DNA from: Amphimedon queenslandica
Taxonomy: Eukaryota; Porifera; Demospongiae; Haplosclerida; Niphatidae
Direction: 5' to 3'
Assembly: GCF_000090795.2 (NCBI RefSeq)
Contig: NW_003546257.1
Coordinates: 25,705-89,704 of the forward strand
Length of the DNA stretch: 64,000 nt
Shown: positions 11,771 to 26,352 of the stretch, piece by piece
Numbering within the stretch: position 1 is the stretch's first letter
How the letters are laid out: the number at the start of each line of letters is the position of its first letter
Notes under the pieces: model-generated
What the model was told of the DNA's origin: nothing
The model's database searches: none
Seen by the model: only the letters and a program-made list of their open reading frames with translations
Program-made: the position numbers and the translations under genes

Positions 11771-12583
11771 ATGAGTAAGCCTGGATCAGATGAACTACTC
11801 CGCCAGAACGTTTTCTCCTCCATACACATGAGCACTCAAGTAAAGATGGGCCAAGTCTCCATGAGCTACCCGAGCTGTTCATTCTGCGGCAAGACAGGGA
11901 AAGGAGGGAGCAGGAAAGTGCGACAGTGTTACTTCAGTCTCTACACAAACTCCTCCGAGTCCTTCGTTGTCTGGTACAAGAAACAAGACGGCGAGCCGAA
12001 GGGCATGCTCTGGCTCAAGAGTTGCTGCGTCCGACGTGGGGCAGAATGCAGTGCAGAGGCGACCATGCCAATAGAGTTAATCTCAAAGGGATGCAGGGGG
12101 AGATGCTCTTACACACTTAGATTCAGCAACAGAGGGACAGCCGAGGAATGGTATCGCTCACTGAGGAGCGAGTCTCGGAAGAACGGCAGCGGTGGGTCCA
12201 CAGGAGCTGACATTGATGAATACGACCCGTTTAGCAGTGACAGTGGAGAAGACAGTAATCCATTGGACGAGATATTTTCAGAGAGTCCTAGCAGTCGAGA
12301 GCAAGGTTTGACAGTCACCAAAACAAGGAGAAAAATATCCTCACCGTCTTTCCCTAAGAGACAATCTCCTGACAACAAGAAGCAGACTCCAGGCTCAAGT
12401 AAGAAAAGATTTCAGATACCATCATCATTCACTGCGGCTATAATAGATCGTAAAGTCAGCCTACCAGCAGTCAGTACTGTATACTCAGGCTCTGCCATTG
12501 AGGGACCCTCAAGTCCAGTATTTGACAGTGACATAATGGGAAGATGGTCGTCATGGCCGGTTAAAGTCGGAGGGCATTCGTAA
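11771..12583 (+). CDS. PH-domain-like protein with Ser-rich tail, single exon
   Basis: 270 aa from the ATG at 11771; the frame extends upstream only through a TTG. Residues ~35-140 look like a pleckstrin-homology fold: RKVRQCYFSLYTNSSESFVVWYK as opening strands, GMLWLKSCCVRRGA, MPIELISKGC, and a C-terminal helix with an invariant-type Trp (RGTAEEWYRSLRSESRK). Cys are frequent. The remaining ~130 residues are low-complexity and acidic, then Ser/Pro/Lys-rich (DEYDPFSSDSGEDSNPLDEI, SSPSFPKRQSP), so probably disordered and phosphorylated. It may be a membrane-lipid or signalling adaptor. No named orthologue was recognised. Codon use is more GC-rich than its surroundings, which supports real coding. 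It is divergent from METTL4 and converges on PNO1. Confidence 0.75.
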   Translation: MSKPGSDELLRQNVFSSIHMSTQVKMGQVSMSYPSCSFCGKTGKGGSRKVRQCYFSLYTNSSESFVVWYKKQDGEPKGMLWLKSCCVRRGAECSAEATMPIELISKGCRGRCSYTLRFSNRGTAEEWYRSLRSESRKNGSGGSTGADIDEYDPFSSDSGEDSNPLDEIFSESPSSREQGLTVTKTRRKISSPSFPKRQSPDNKKQTPGSSKKRFQIPSSFTAAIIDRKVSLPAVSTVYSGSAIEGPSSPVFDSDIMGRWSSWPVKVGGHS

Positions 12584-13118
12584 TCTTTTTCTCTCGGCTG
12601 TCGCCATACAGCTCCTGTAAGAGAAATCATTGGTGTGACCATTTGCACACTGTTCATTCGGTGTCGTCAATAAGACTGTGAACGAATCAGAGCAGTTTGT
12701 TCTAGTAACTTGTTCTCATGTAGTTTTTGTACTATTAAGACGAGAGACGACAATTAATGTATGCACGTTATGTGCATTCACATAATATTACTGATAGTCA
12801 TGTATTAAGATAATTCTTCTGTAATGATATCAATCCTCTTCTCTTATTTCTCTCTCTCCCTCTCTTTCATTCTCTTGGACTACAGACACACACATACGCT
12901 CATCATAACAATCAGATTTGTATTATAATTTATTATAAATAATAATTATATATACATTTTATCTGCCGAGCAGATTTTTAGAGAAAAAAGTTCATGTTAT
13001 AAAACAATTAACATAATATTTTGAAACGGAGATATCATGATAGTCTATTAATAAAAAGAAAGGGAAAGAGGATAAGACATTAATTCAATTTACTATTCAC
13101 ATACTTGAGCACGACCTC
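12584..13118. other. Intergenic gap between converging genes
   Basis: 3' flank shared by the PH-like gene (+) and PNO1 (-). It contains pyrimidine-rich stretches near 12840-12870 and AT-rich sequence. No further exon was seen. Confidence 0.6.
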
Positions 13119-16100
13119 TTATAACTTCTCAGCAGTCCTGCTAGCTAGGGAACGCATTTGCCCATAAACTTTAGAAGGAGGACTGCCTACATGTATAGCA
13201 ATAGCATCAGTAAATGAGGGTATATAATACCACACATATGAAATAAACCATATTTTAACACATGCAAATGCAATGTTTGCCATAATATTATTAATTAATG
13301 ACAACATGGACACACATAAAAGGATGTACACACATGATATGCACATCTGCATGTACATGCATTAGTAAGGGAAAACACAGAGCAAGGCATCAAACGAACT
13401 GCAATAAACAAATGTGACCCGTGTATCCTAAATGCATGTACCATTGCATGTACACGGTTGCATGTTCACACATTTAAACACATTGAGACTCTTTCCTAAA
13501 TGATACGAGCATACAAACACTAATAATTCAATAAGAGACACTCTGAGATAATGGCTAAAGAGAGGAATACACAACACACATAAGTTGACGCACACACAAA
13601 CACTGTATGGGTACAAGCTGGCAAATACTATGATAATTCCCATAAATGTGTAACATACAAAATGGAGGGAGGCACAGGTGCAAACACATGTGGACAATTC
13701 AACTGCCACTTAGACACAACCTTTCTCCTCTTGTATTCCATATATGTACTCAATAATACTATCATCTTCATTGTCAGTCTGACTCTGCTAGCCTAATACT
13801 AAGAATCAAATGCTAAGTAAACCAAAGGGATATTTGGTATTTCCTCAATTCAGATTCACATCCTTTCCTCATTTCCTGACAGATAAAGAAGTTTCACAGG
13901 ACAGAACATAAGGAATCAATTGTTTTTACTATTGTGCATTTATTGGCCGACCATCAAGTCACCAATTCTCATAATACAAAGACTTTTATAGTACAATGTA
14001 CTATAAAAGTCACAAAGTGTCTTTATATTATGACATACAAAGTGTGAAAAGAGAGGAAAGGAGTATAGCAGGGCACAGAGTATAACATGTAGTGAATGTA
14101 AAGTATGGGAAGTAATGCAACGAATGATTAGCTTAATAGAAAGAAAAAAAAACAATATGAAAGTTTTTGCACGAACAACAACACACAAATGGGCCGGACT
14201 ATGGGAGCCTATTAGATGTCTTGTGGTCCACAAAATACTTGAACACACATTATGTGGAGATAGACTTCCTTTGGCAAGTATGCCTGATAATATCCATCAA
14301 TATCTGGTGCATGCTTTACAAAGGAAGTTTCAATTATCTGCCTGCCAAATGTGGTTAGGTAGGACAATCCCCCAAGCACTTTTAGTAAACTAAACTGAGT
14401 CAGACTGACATGCAGAAAGTAATGCAATATTAGTATTTAGTACTTCATTGTCATTCTAAAATCTAATAAGAGACAGAGGAGGTAGAGATTGAAATAATGT
14501 AAGAAGAAAGGAGAAAGATGAAACATTGTTTACTGGCGGTGTTTAATATAAAGTGACAGATAGACCGATCAATGACTCTATAGCCAAGATATAATAGCAC
14601 TTGATTAAATTCCTCATACTAGACTTGTCACATACCCAGCCCTACCACTCCTTATATATACAAGTACATCGAGTGCAACACTGTCGTGAATACACTACTT
14701 AGCTCTTATTCACGTATTTACATGTATGTACAAATGAGGAGAAATGGAGCTCAAGCAGAATTCATTACTGAACTAGTAGCTAGAGCATGTATGTGCATCA
14801 AAACCAACCAGCTTGACATTATGAATGTAATGTACAATTTATTATACATCAGTTATTATTAGTAGTTTTAGTATTATTAGCATAAATCAAACAACATACT
14901 ATAAATGCATGATAGTGAACAAAGGCCTCATTAAAGTCATGTGCAACTTTAGCATAATAATGTCTGCCTTTGTGTAGCCAATGTTCCTAATAGAGGAGGC
15001 TAATGTTATACAGACAAATGCTAAATAAGGAGACAGACTCAGACAGTGTTAGGGGATTGACTGACATCAGAAACCAATCAAGATTTATATTCATTATAGC
15101 TATTAGTACATATATAATCATATGAAAGCATGACACATACGTGCAGTAAGAGCATTATAATATGAAGTATGTGACTTTGTGTATTAGATAATAGTATGAC
15201 TAAATAGATCAGGGTACATGCATTATGGAATTAATAGTTGTTAAGCATAATAATATATGAGATGTAATAGGCGAACTATTGCATGTACTTTCAATACATA
15301 GACAAACTCTTACATGTAGCTAAGTGCAGGCCAACTAATATTTAGGATAATTATAGAGGCAGTTTAGTGTACAAAGCTCGTGTGAATTAAACTTATAATT
15401 ATTGATAATTGTTATCGTTAGAAAAACACAACCAAGACATAAGTATAAAGTCATGCTGTACACGGGCTGGATTCACAAACAGTAAATGATGATTATTATT
15501 ATAAACAGTGTTATGGTTTCATGACAATGTTTGAAGTTGAAACAAACGAACCGAATAAACACACTCACACTAACACATGAACAAACCGACTTGTGTACTA
15601 GCTGTTTATTGAACTGTTTGATAAATTAGAATAAAAAAGCATTAAAACAGCCCAAAATAAGCAGTCATGACAATTACATGGACATGCACACTTTTATCCC
15701 CTTCCTCCCTCTCTCTCTCACTCTCCCTCTCTCTCTCACTCTCCCTCCCACCCTCTAAACTGTAGTCAAAACAACTAATTATCCTAATCAGGGATACAGG
15801 CACTGTTGCACGAGCACATTGATTCAATGCCAAACCTTCTCTTCTCCCTCCTCTTACTCCCACTTCTGAAGAGAAACAATAAAAAGGAGTGTGATGAATG
15901 GAGGAGGAGTGTAAAACAACACTCATAGTCATTGTTCTATTCCTTCACCTCCTACATCTTCTGTTTTGATTTATGAACAGAAAAAGAATATTAGAGAAAC
16001 TATAGTTAGTACAGTGTAAATACTTGCACTATAACTGCTGTCAACAGAAAAAGAATATTAGAGACGCTATAGTACAGTGTAAATACTTGCACTATAACTG

Positions 16101-19100
16101 CTGTCAAAATTAATGCTAAACACATATAGTATACAGCATAAACTGGTCTGTGTACACTCTGCTACCAGCTGGTTGAATGACATCTTTTACTAATTATAAG
16201 CACTTAATGCTACAAGCCCCTATCTTAATTTCATAAGTACAGTCATTAACAACAAAAGATCATTTATTGGTAATGATGATGCAACCAATCATCACACATT
16301 GAAAAGGCATATACATATACAGTACTACATAAATGGCTATAGTGGATCACAAAATTACACAGAGATAGGATATAATGTATATATATGTACACGTAGCTCC
16401 ATCTGTCACTCTTTCCACACAGACTAGACTCTATAGCTCCTTTCCATGAGTATCATTATTATAATGACATTGGATTTAATGCAACGCACGCCACAAGAAC
16501 TAATGGAATGCCATATAACTGCATTAAGGAGCTTGATTACATCCTAAAATTAAATTAAAAACAAATGCCATTATTAATACAAGGCTCTCTACAGTCTATA
16601 TAGTTAGTTCTATATACACATCCTTTAGTGCATATACACCTATGGAATGTACAATGTACATAATGGAAGGAAGGAAGGAGAGTAACTATACATACTGTAC
16701 ATATATCAGACACTTACAGTAATTATTATAGTCAAAAGTGCTATAGTCCATATTTAGACAGAATACATGTACATTGTATATGCACGCATGAGCTTAAACA
16801 CATAATAAAGTGCATATCTGTGCATAGTACAGTACAGTTGAGTGGGTAGAAGATGTACAATATACTTGAGCTAATATGGTTAATAGAGCAATTATAACTA
16901 AAATAGGTGGTAGCTAGAAAAGATTACAGAGAGCACTGGATAAACAATTAAGGATTGCGAACGAAATGGAAAATACACGTAAGAGAAGGCAAACATTAAC
17001 TTGGGTCAATTTTAGTCAAAGACAACAAAGAGTGAAAGACAAACTGAGACAAAACTGGTAATGTGTACATGTACATAGAAGAGTCATAAAACTACCAGTC
17101 AATAGTAGGAGCTACCCATGGAAAGTAATCAATACTAGAGGAGTTATAGGGGTAGTACAGGGTACACACATACGCCAATGAATGAAGCTATAATCCCATT
17201 CAAATGTCCGTATCAAATATACAGCTGGTGTTCACACCAATAATATCATATTAATATTACAAAGGAGTGAATGTGTATCACTTACCCAATATCAGGTTAC
17301 ATATGGCATGTCTTGCCACTCTGATGTTCTGGTAGGAGCCCAAAATGTGAATCTTGCTAAAGGAGAGAGGGAGGGCGAGAGAGAGAGGAGGAAGAGAAAG
17401 AGGGGAGGAAGAGAGAGAGGGAGGGGGGAGGGAGGGAGAGAGGGGGGGGGAAGAGAGAGAGAGAGGGGGGGAGGGAGGGAGAGTGAGGAATGAGACATAA
17501 AATAAAAGGTACAGAGTGATTCATCAATCGTAAAATGATAAGTATGATGATGTTTAGACTAAAAAAGCTTATGTTTTAGTATTCCCCAGATTCTGATGAT
17601 ACCTAATGTCCAATGGCCCTTAAAATTGATATTTAAAATGCACATGTAGCAGATATTAAGGGGAAGCGACATATGCTAAGAGGAGAAACAAAGAACTCTC
17701 TATATTAGACACAAAGACCACATTACATCACTTATAGACCCAGCCAAAGACACATACATCATCACCCTCACAGACCCATTAGTGAGATTACGTTTAATTC
17801 ATTAAAGATACAGACATGAGTACAGACACCATACCATATACCAACACAGCAGAATACCATGTACCCCCACAAACTTACATACACTGTTTATACGTTCAAG
17901 CATCACCTGCATACGTATACACACATGATGCTATAACAGTTGGTATAACAATATTCCCATGTAGCATGAGAAACAGTTTTCGCATGACCAGATCATATCA
18001 CATCAAATAGCTGATATAAAGCTGTCAATACATCATACATGCACTATATTAATGATAAAGTGAGTAATCCTGGGACTAATAAGCCTTGCGGTGAGTGAGT
18101 GAAGACATTATGTTCACAACAAGTATCGATTAACAATCGGGGGTGGGCGTTGTTAGGAATTACCATGGTTGTGATGAGTCTGTGCATAAGACACAATGAC
18201 ATTATATAATGTTATGGAAAATACGAACCATGTAGTCAACACAACACGAGAAATACACACACAACCATCTCAAGGCAAGGCTAATGATATTCATAGTCTA
18301 TAACGATATTCATGGTCACAGCTAATTAAACAAACAGGATGTGAATACACTATAGAGGGCAATTCGTCAGAGAGAGTGACATTCTACAGCTGCTGTCAAA
18401 GCATGTTTATGATAAAAGGAAGAAAAGGAATAACAAAAACAACAAGAAATGACCACACAATTAGAGAAGAGAAGAGAGAGAGAGAGAGAAGAGAGAGAAG
18501 AGAGAGAGAGACAGGAAACTTGCATGAATATAGAAAGCCAAAAAGTCGTATAAATACATGATAAAGGTTGATAATGATAAACGTTATCGTGAGCTGCACG
18601 TACAGTGAATGGACACACACACAAGGAGACTAGTAAACAAAAAGTTGTACGCTCAAATAATTGGCTCAAAACAATCTCCAGAGTCCACACACATACACGC
18701 ATCTTTATAAAATGTACGTGTACATGTACATGTAAATTAACATTCTTCAAAATATACATGCATTAACTTTTAAAATCGTAAATTTTTGTCATTCCAACTA
18801 CAAAAATCATGAATTGCTATACAAAAAGTTAGAGCTGATTCAGATCAAGTTATGAGATGGGCTATATCTCTATGTAGTACTTCCACCAACAGATTCAAAT
18901 GATCTGATGGTCTGACTAAAACAATACTAAATGAAAATTATTATCATCTCTATGAATCTCTACTACTCCAAACAGAGTTAAAATGACTGCTTTTAATGTC
19001 ATCATCGATACAATAAATCCCCCCATCAGGATATGTGTACATGTACTCACAGGATTAAACATGGAGTACATGTGAAACATACACAAGATAAAATCACCCA

Positions 19101-22100
19101 ATAATGAATACATACATGCATGGACAGGATATACAGTAACAATAGGAAGGTAGGGAAGGTCATGCGTGTAGTAAGCATAATATAACTAAAGCTACCAATT
19201 TGTAGCAATAATTATGATGTACATGAACATGCACACCGACATGCCTTCTACATGTGCATGTACCTTGATTTGTATTAACAAGTGGGGGGAATTATTAAAA
19301 GATAAAAGGAGAGATTAAGTATATAGATATAGCAATATTACTCAAGTAAGAAATGACTTTATTAGATATAGTCACAAAGTCACAGACACCCTATCAGTTC
19401 ACTTGAGAAGGAAATTGAAGCTTACAAACAAAAGGAAAACAGAACCCACAAGCAAACCTCAACTTTCAACTCCATTGTACTCATGATGGGAACCAGTTTG
19501 ATATAGTAAAAATAACAATATGGAAACTCCCCAATAATAAAGGCATGCCCATTTTAACAAAGGTTAAAAAGTACATATGTGATCTTACATGTACTGCATG
19601 TACATAAGTACAATTATGTTTATGTCGGAAATGATGGATATACTGTTGATAGAATGATTGACTGCATATTTGTGTAAGGTTCAGCAATTAAACTGATATG
19701 AAAACATGGACCTCTGCATTCCATTACCAATTACCATTAAACATAATACCAGTATAACTAATGTAAAGCAGCTGGAACTAAGAGTTAATAAATAAATCAT
19801 TACCACACACAAATCCACGTACATTTACATATACACATACACAGTATAGATATGTACATGTACATGTAGATACGATGCTGTATTGATTCAATGTGTGCCA
19901 TTTAACATTGTCAGTGTATTAATATACATGAATGACTAGGATACAGGCATCAAGGCATACCCAAAGGAAATAGTTAGTATAACCATAGAATTAAAAGAAT
20001 TCTTATCAATCTCTTCAAATAAGATTACTTACAATAATCAGACCATAACATCACCAACATCACACCATCACATGAACTGTACTATACTATAATAACAACA
20101 TACACATTCCCTAATAAAAATACAGGGCCCAACTTCCCAATGGGTAAAAACAGATCAATCTATAACTGTATTGGATATGTAGGTAGGTGAGGCTCTAGTG
20201 TCTAAGATATTAACATTAAAGTCATAATAGCTTACGTGTACATGTACATGTGTACAGGTGTACAGGTAATGACAGTGGAGGAGTATTGTGTCTGTGAGTA
20301 TGTATAGAGTCTATGAGTTAATAAGAAATATACATACTACTGGCGCACTATACCCCCTCTGTCCCTCTGTGGGTGTGGGTGTGTGTGTGTGAGAGTGTGT
20401 GGTAAATTACACATGCACTTTGTATATTATGCTATAGACTTGTATTACCTATTGGCCAATTATAGCCAATAGTAAAAATAAAGTCAAGGATTTCAGGAAT
20501 TATCTTAATGAATTGAGCCTCATTTTTCTATAATTTAAGAAATCGACAAAGGCAGACAGCACATTGTGATAATTGTACACATACATGTACATGTACATAC
20601 CATGTAGATCTACACTAATTTAAGATTTGTCAAAAGCATGCACACAGGACAAGATCTCCCCATCTCCCCACTTTTTCTAAAATGCCACCTTCATTCATCC
20701 TCTGCTAGACTCATTCAAATATATCAGCTGCTAACATAAAGTACACTCTGCTGGGGACATATGGCATATAGTAATAGTAATAATGATCATACTACAATAG
20801 TAACATTATTACTAACACAATCAGTTGATAGTAACTAACTGATAAAACAATTCTCATAAAAGAGGAACAAGATTTCAATGAATATACTAAATACCAGACT
20901 TGATAGATGCAGGACATTTTAATCAAGTAAGTTAGTATAAAAATATAGTCCATTGTTAGATCTATAATATGATACTGAATTGTCTCCAAATCTAACCACA
21001 ATACATAACAGCTGCGTATCATTGAGTCTGACTTGGGACAATGGAGACGAGAGTTTAGGATCATAAATAGATTGTCAGCTTGACATTTGGCAGCTAAAGG
21101 GAAAATAGAACCAAAACAAGACACCTACTGACCAGCTGTTACCCACCCACCAGTAGGACCGAATGAACCAATTAATGAGCTACTGCATACACTAGTAGTA
21201 AGAATAGTAGAAAGTTGGAGTTATTTTTAAAATGGTCAAAACTCGAAAAATTGACGTCGGAATCAGCTCAAACTTTCTACGTAGCATAAGGACACCAATA
21301 TGTATCAGAAAATGTAATAAAAATTGGGGGTGATTTCGGAGCCATTTTTTGAAAAAACCATGGGCTATAGTACAGGGAAATTTTCAGATTTTGACCCATT
21401 TCTTTAAATGGCCGTAACTCAAAAAGTTGAAGTCGGAATTGGCTCAAACTTTCTACATAGAATAAGGACATCAATATGTATCAGAAAATGTAATAAAAAT
21501 TGGGGGTGATTTCAGACCCATTTTTTGGAAAAAACCATGGACTATAGCCTTGGGATTTTTTCAGAATTTTGACATTTTCTTAAAATGACTGAACTTAAAA
21601 AATTGAAGTCGGAATCAGCTCAAACTTTCTACATAGCATAAGGACATCAATATGCATTAGAAAACGTAATTAAAATTTGGGATGATTTCAGAGCCATTTT
21701 TTGGAAAAAACCATGGCTAGCAGAGATTGAGGAAATATATGCAGTTGCACACACACACACACACAGACACAGACACACACACACACACATATCGATGAAT
21801 ATATACATTTACTAACAAAAGATCACAAAGCCACACACACACACACACACACAATAAACCAATAGAACCTATATTGCTCTATAGAATGAGTTAAGGCTTC
21901 ATTATAGCTACAGGCTAACGTCAGATAATATATGGTATAGGTATTTGTTTCACATAGTAACCATATCACTTGCATCATTGACCCCATGTATATTACATCA
22001 CACAGTGACAATGTTCATCATGTACTTCTTCTCTTTATGGACTATGACTGTTTGGCTATTTGTATTTACTAATAGATCATACACTTGTGGTTACTGGTAC

Positions 22101-25100
22101 ACATACTTCAAAGCAATTATTGAATTCTATTATCATCCCTTGGCCAAATCACGACTGTCGTGAGTTCCAGAAAATAACAAAAGACAGAAGACAACAAGAC
22201 ATGTACATGTACAAACATGTACATTAAATAAATTGAATTAATTTGAAAGAAAGTAGCAAATAAAGGAGGATAAAGAAAGAGGAAAGAAATAGCATGTACA
22301 TGTAATTTGAACACTACTCCTTATTATACTGATGCCCTTAGAACAATCACACCTTCACACGTACTCCTACATATTCTAATCAGAGAAATATGTATAATAC
22401 TAAATTGAGAAGGAGAGAGGAGGAGGAGGAGGAGGTACAAGGCATACATGTACGTGTACATCACTCGCAGCCAATAATCCAGACACCTTAAAAGTGGTCT
22501 ACAATCTACATACAAGTACATATACGTGAAGGATCACTATAAATTGCATAAGAAAATTGATGCAATTAATGCATGTATGTTAAGGCAAGGGTATATATTC
22601 CAATTGCTGTAAACAACATAGGGACACTTGGTAGAATGATAAACAATAATCAAACCAATTTGAGTACATATTGACAATGCAATGATAAAAGATATTGTTA
22701 ATTAAAGGTAAAGGGAATATGGTAATACATAACTTAAAGAGGAATATATACACATAGAAATGAATGAGGGGCTGCACTTAATACAGAGAGAGTACACCAA
22801 AAAGGACATGAAATATACAAAACAAGTAGAAGGGCCACGACCTATTTGGCACTACACAAAGTCAAAGCAGGTACAACATAGAGACAGAGAGGCTGCTGGT
22901 AAGCCAGTGTGTACATAAACAAGAGTAGCACAAATTGTAGAGGAGGAGGAGGAGGTGGAGGAGGTGGAGGAGGAGAAGAGGAGGAGGAGGATAAAGGGAG
23001 CAAAAATTGAATGCACATAATACAGAGTACATGAAATACAATGTAGCTGGAGCATTATGTGTATGTTCTAAATATAGTAACACTAATTTTAGGATACAGA
23101 ATAAGAGAATATGTCTATTATGATAATGAAAATCATCATGAATATAACAGCTCCATTGAAACAAAAGAGAAAAAGTGACAGACAATAATTTTAGAGTTAC
23201 AATCTATTAATAATAGATACGATAAATGCTCAGTAATTATAGAGTGGGAGATGGAAATAATAAAATAATATAAAGAGAGGGGAGTACAAGTGGGAGAGCT
23301 AGTCGGTGCTACATAGCTCAATTATTATAACATTATAACAAATTACTGGATGTCAAGGAAGTCAAGCTCTACTCCCTAATACCCCCACATTCACAGTCAT
23401 ACACAAATAAATGACACTAACACTTTCCTTTATAAAATAAGCTTTCAGTTTCCTCCTAATAGCTATAATCTAGACAGCATATTACTTACAGTATATATAT
23501 ACATAAAAGGTTATGCGACAAAGACATGATGCAACTTCTTATAGATCAAATAGAGTCACATGAACACACAGACACCTACTGTATCAGCATTAACATATTA
23601 GCACTCTCTCTCTCTCTAATCATATGAAATAAAGAATGATGTAATATTCCTGTCAAAAGAAATGAAACGAGTAGCATTTACTTGCCAGGAAAAGTTAGTA
23701 AACTTATAAATGCTTGACTCATAATAATTTTTCAAAGGCTGCCAATAATGCGAAGAGATAAAGCAAAAATAGCATTCGTCAACAAGTTAATTATAATTAT
23801 ATCCTGTGCTATGGTGTTTGCAACATAAAGGAAAAAACATACGGAATCATTAACATATGTTATACATGCATGTACTAGTCCAATTAACATATGCAATAAA
23901 GTAATTTTAAGGCATTATCTTATTGGGAAAATAACAGGATTGCCACAGGCACAATGAATATAATATATGTACATGTATAGGGGACACAAATGGTAGCAGT
24001 GGCAATAATAGTGTTTTGACTTATGATCAATTACAGACAATACACAGTACAGACTATATTGAAATATTTGAACTAACTTAATTATGATGTAAATAGAGAA
24101 ATGGCCCATAAATACATACACACATACATGTGTACGTTAATTTGTACAAAGAACCACAAACGGGGCCATGAATGCATAATAACAGCTGGTCTGATCATTT
24201 AGCCATAGAAACGAGGCATAACAATAATATGGACAGGAATTATAAATAATTTAAAGTGTATACTCAAAACTCAAATGAATTCACAAGACTACAGCCATCA
24301 CACACTGGCACAACAGGTAGGGATAAAAGGCTACAATAAGAATTAGAGATGGAGGAGGCAATACAATATGAAACTGCATGGCCAGTGAAATTCAATGAAA
24401 CATATCAAAGGAATTACTCCATATTATTTACCTAGAGGGCTCCTACACCTTTTATACACCTTTCCATACATAATTTGAAGGGAGTATAAAGTGCAAGAAA
24501 TGCCCCCAAGCATCTCAATACATTACTAATAGATTCTATAATTATATTATCACGTATACATTTACATACCCTTAAGGCGCACATGGCTTCATCCCATACT
24601 CCATGCAATTATGACTCATTCTCCAGTCATATACAGTCATTCTATGACGTGTTACCATATATATCATGACATCAAAAGGTTACAAGTGTATAGAAACACT
24701 GACATACAATATGCTGAATGTAAATCATTGTAATTATATACTTGGTAAAATAATGCGTAATAGCTATGGTTTGTAGTATGATATTTATTGAACTCTTTCC
24801 GCTGAGGCAGTTTGACATCATAGTTAGTAATTGCAGATTTAACAACAAGTGAGAGTCATGTTAACAATCATCATTATTCTATTGTACATGTATATATACC
24901 TGTATGTGCTAAGTATATTGTACATAAAAAATTGAAATAAATTTAGTTGAAGCTAATGAGGCAAGACATATTGGAGAGTGGCCCATTGCTGACAGTGCAA
25001 AAACCACATGAGTAAGTACATGTACATGTACATTATAAGTACATGACTATTGATAATAATAATATTAATACACACATTGATTCAAAAGTGAACTGTGTAC

Positions 25101-25130
25101 ATGTGTGTGTGTAATAAAGTGATAAACAGC

Positions 25131-25177
<47 letters not shown>

Positions 25178-26312
25178 GTTCTAATAAACACATAGTAACA
25201 AGATGTCCAACAATATTGTAATGACATCAGTGACAATACCAGAGCAACAAGTACACCATATAAGATTATCTACACCATGTCCTGCTGTAGCAGGATGATT
25301 ATACACAAATAATAATAAAAAAAACTAGAATATGATATATTAGAAAATCATGACATAACATTATTCCAGCGAAATAATAATTAATTTATTAATCAAATAT
25401 TTACGTGTATACACAAAACAAATACCCAGCAGGTACAGGTGAGCCATTGTGTACGTGTACATCTTTAATACTTCCTTCAAAACACCGAGAAGTGAAGCTC
25501 AATAATAAAAAATGATGTTACTGATAATATACTGAAAGATTACTGTGTTATACAGAATTGAAAGGATTTACTAAAAATAGACTGAGCTAGTTTACTGAGA
25601 CAAACCTGTCAGCCAATACAATACGGGTCTTTGTCACATTCTCAATTGTAAATTTAGTTTTCCCTCCAGTCCCAGCAATCCTACCAATAGCCCTTGAGAG
25701 ATGATCACCTTTCAATGAACGAACTACATTGTATATACATAGAATAATAACTATGAAATGAAAATACAATATGCATGTACACACCATCTTGTACTTCAAA
25801 AGTTTCAACAAAAAGATCATCTAACCTTACAAGGGCTAAAGCATCCTAAAAAAGAAAAGGAAAAGAGAGAGAAAGAAAAAAAGAAAGAGCTTATAATAAG
25901 CAAAAAAGTAGCAGCTGTTAGCTACATTGCACACATGCACATGTACATAATATGGATAGAGTAGAGTGTCAGTTAAAACTGTAATCAGGAAATGTTTACT
26001 TGTATCTGGTACTGTGGTACATGCATGCTTACAGCTGCATCTACATGTAACTGCCTCTCTCTTACTGTCGGAATAAACAGGAACTCGCCAATCAAGCACA
26101 ACCATACCAAACAATTAGATGTATTTTCAAACAACATACAATTTTAATGCATCAAAAAGACAAGCACATAGCCTGTTATTCTCCATGTACAGACAACAAT
26201 GGCCTTTTTGCTTACATCGATTTCAAACCCAAGCATGAATGCCTTCACAAAATCAGCTCCTTTCTGTATAGACCCAATATCAGTCGTGTGCTGTGAGGTC
26301 TGGGAAAAATAC

Positions 26313-26352
<40 letters not shown>

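Larger units (their letters stand above)
17357..25605 (-). other. PNO1 intron, 8.25 kb, repeat-rich
   Basis: Runs between the KH-core exon (ends 25606) and the 71-nt exon at 17286-17356. Contents are GA-rich tracts (17360-17485, 18475-18515, 25135-25173), AC microsatellites (21748-21790, 21836-21853), GGA repeats (~22418-22435, ~22940-22995), a three-copy array of a diverged ~180-bp repeat (21228-21720) and many TACATGTACATGTA words. No transposase or reverse transcriptase frame and no second gene was recognised on either strand. Confidence 0.7.

Noticed and set aside
13119-13186. Short minus exon as a decayed PNO1 fragment or separate gene
   Set aside because: Its splice phase and sequence continue exactly from the 17286-17356 exon, so it is the true last exon.
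18367-18759. 130-codon minus frame with hydrophobic composition
   Set aside because: It lies inside the PNO1 intron across a GA tract, has no family match, and the signal is explained by CT/TTT-rich sequence.
20792-21124. 110-codon minus frame in the PNO1 intron
   Set aside because: No motif, no splice support, and composition typical of AT-rich intron.
22862-23185. 107-codon minus frame with Ser/Leu runs
   Set aside because: Generated by GGA/GAG simple repeats; no homology was recognised.
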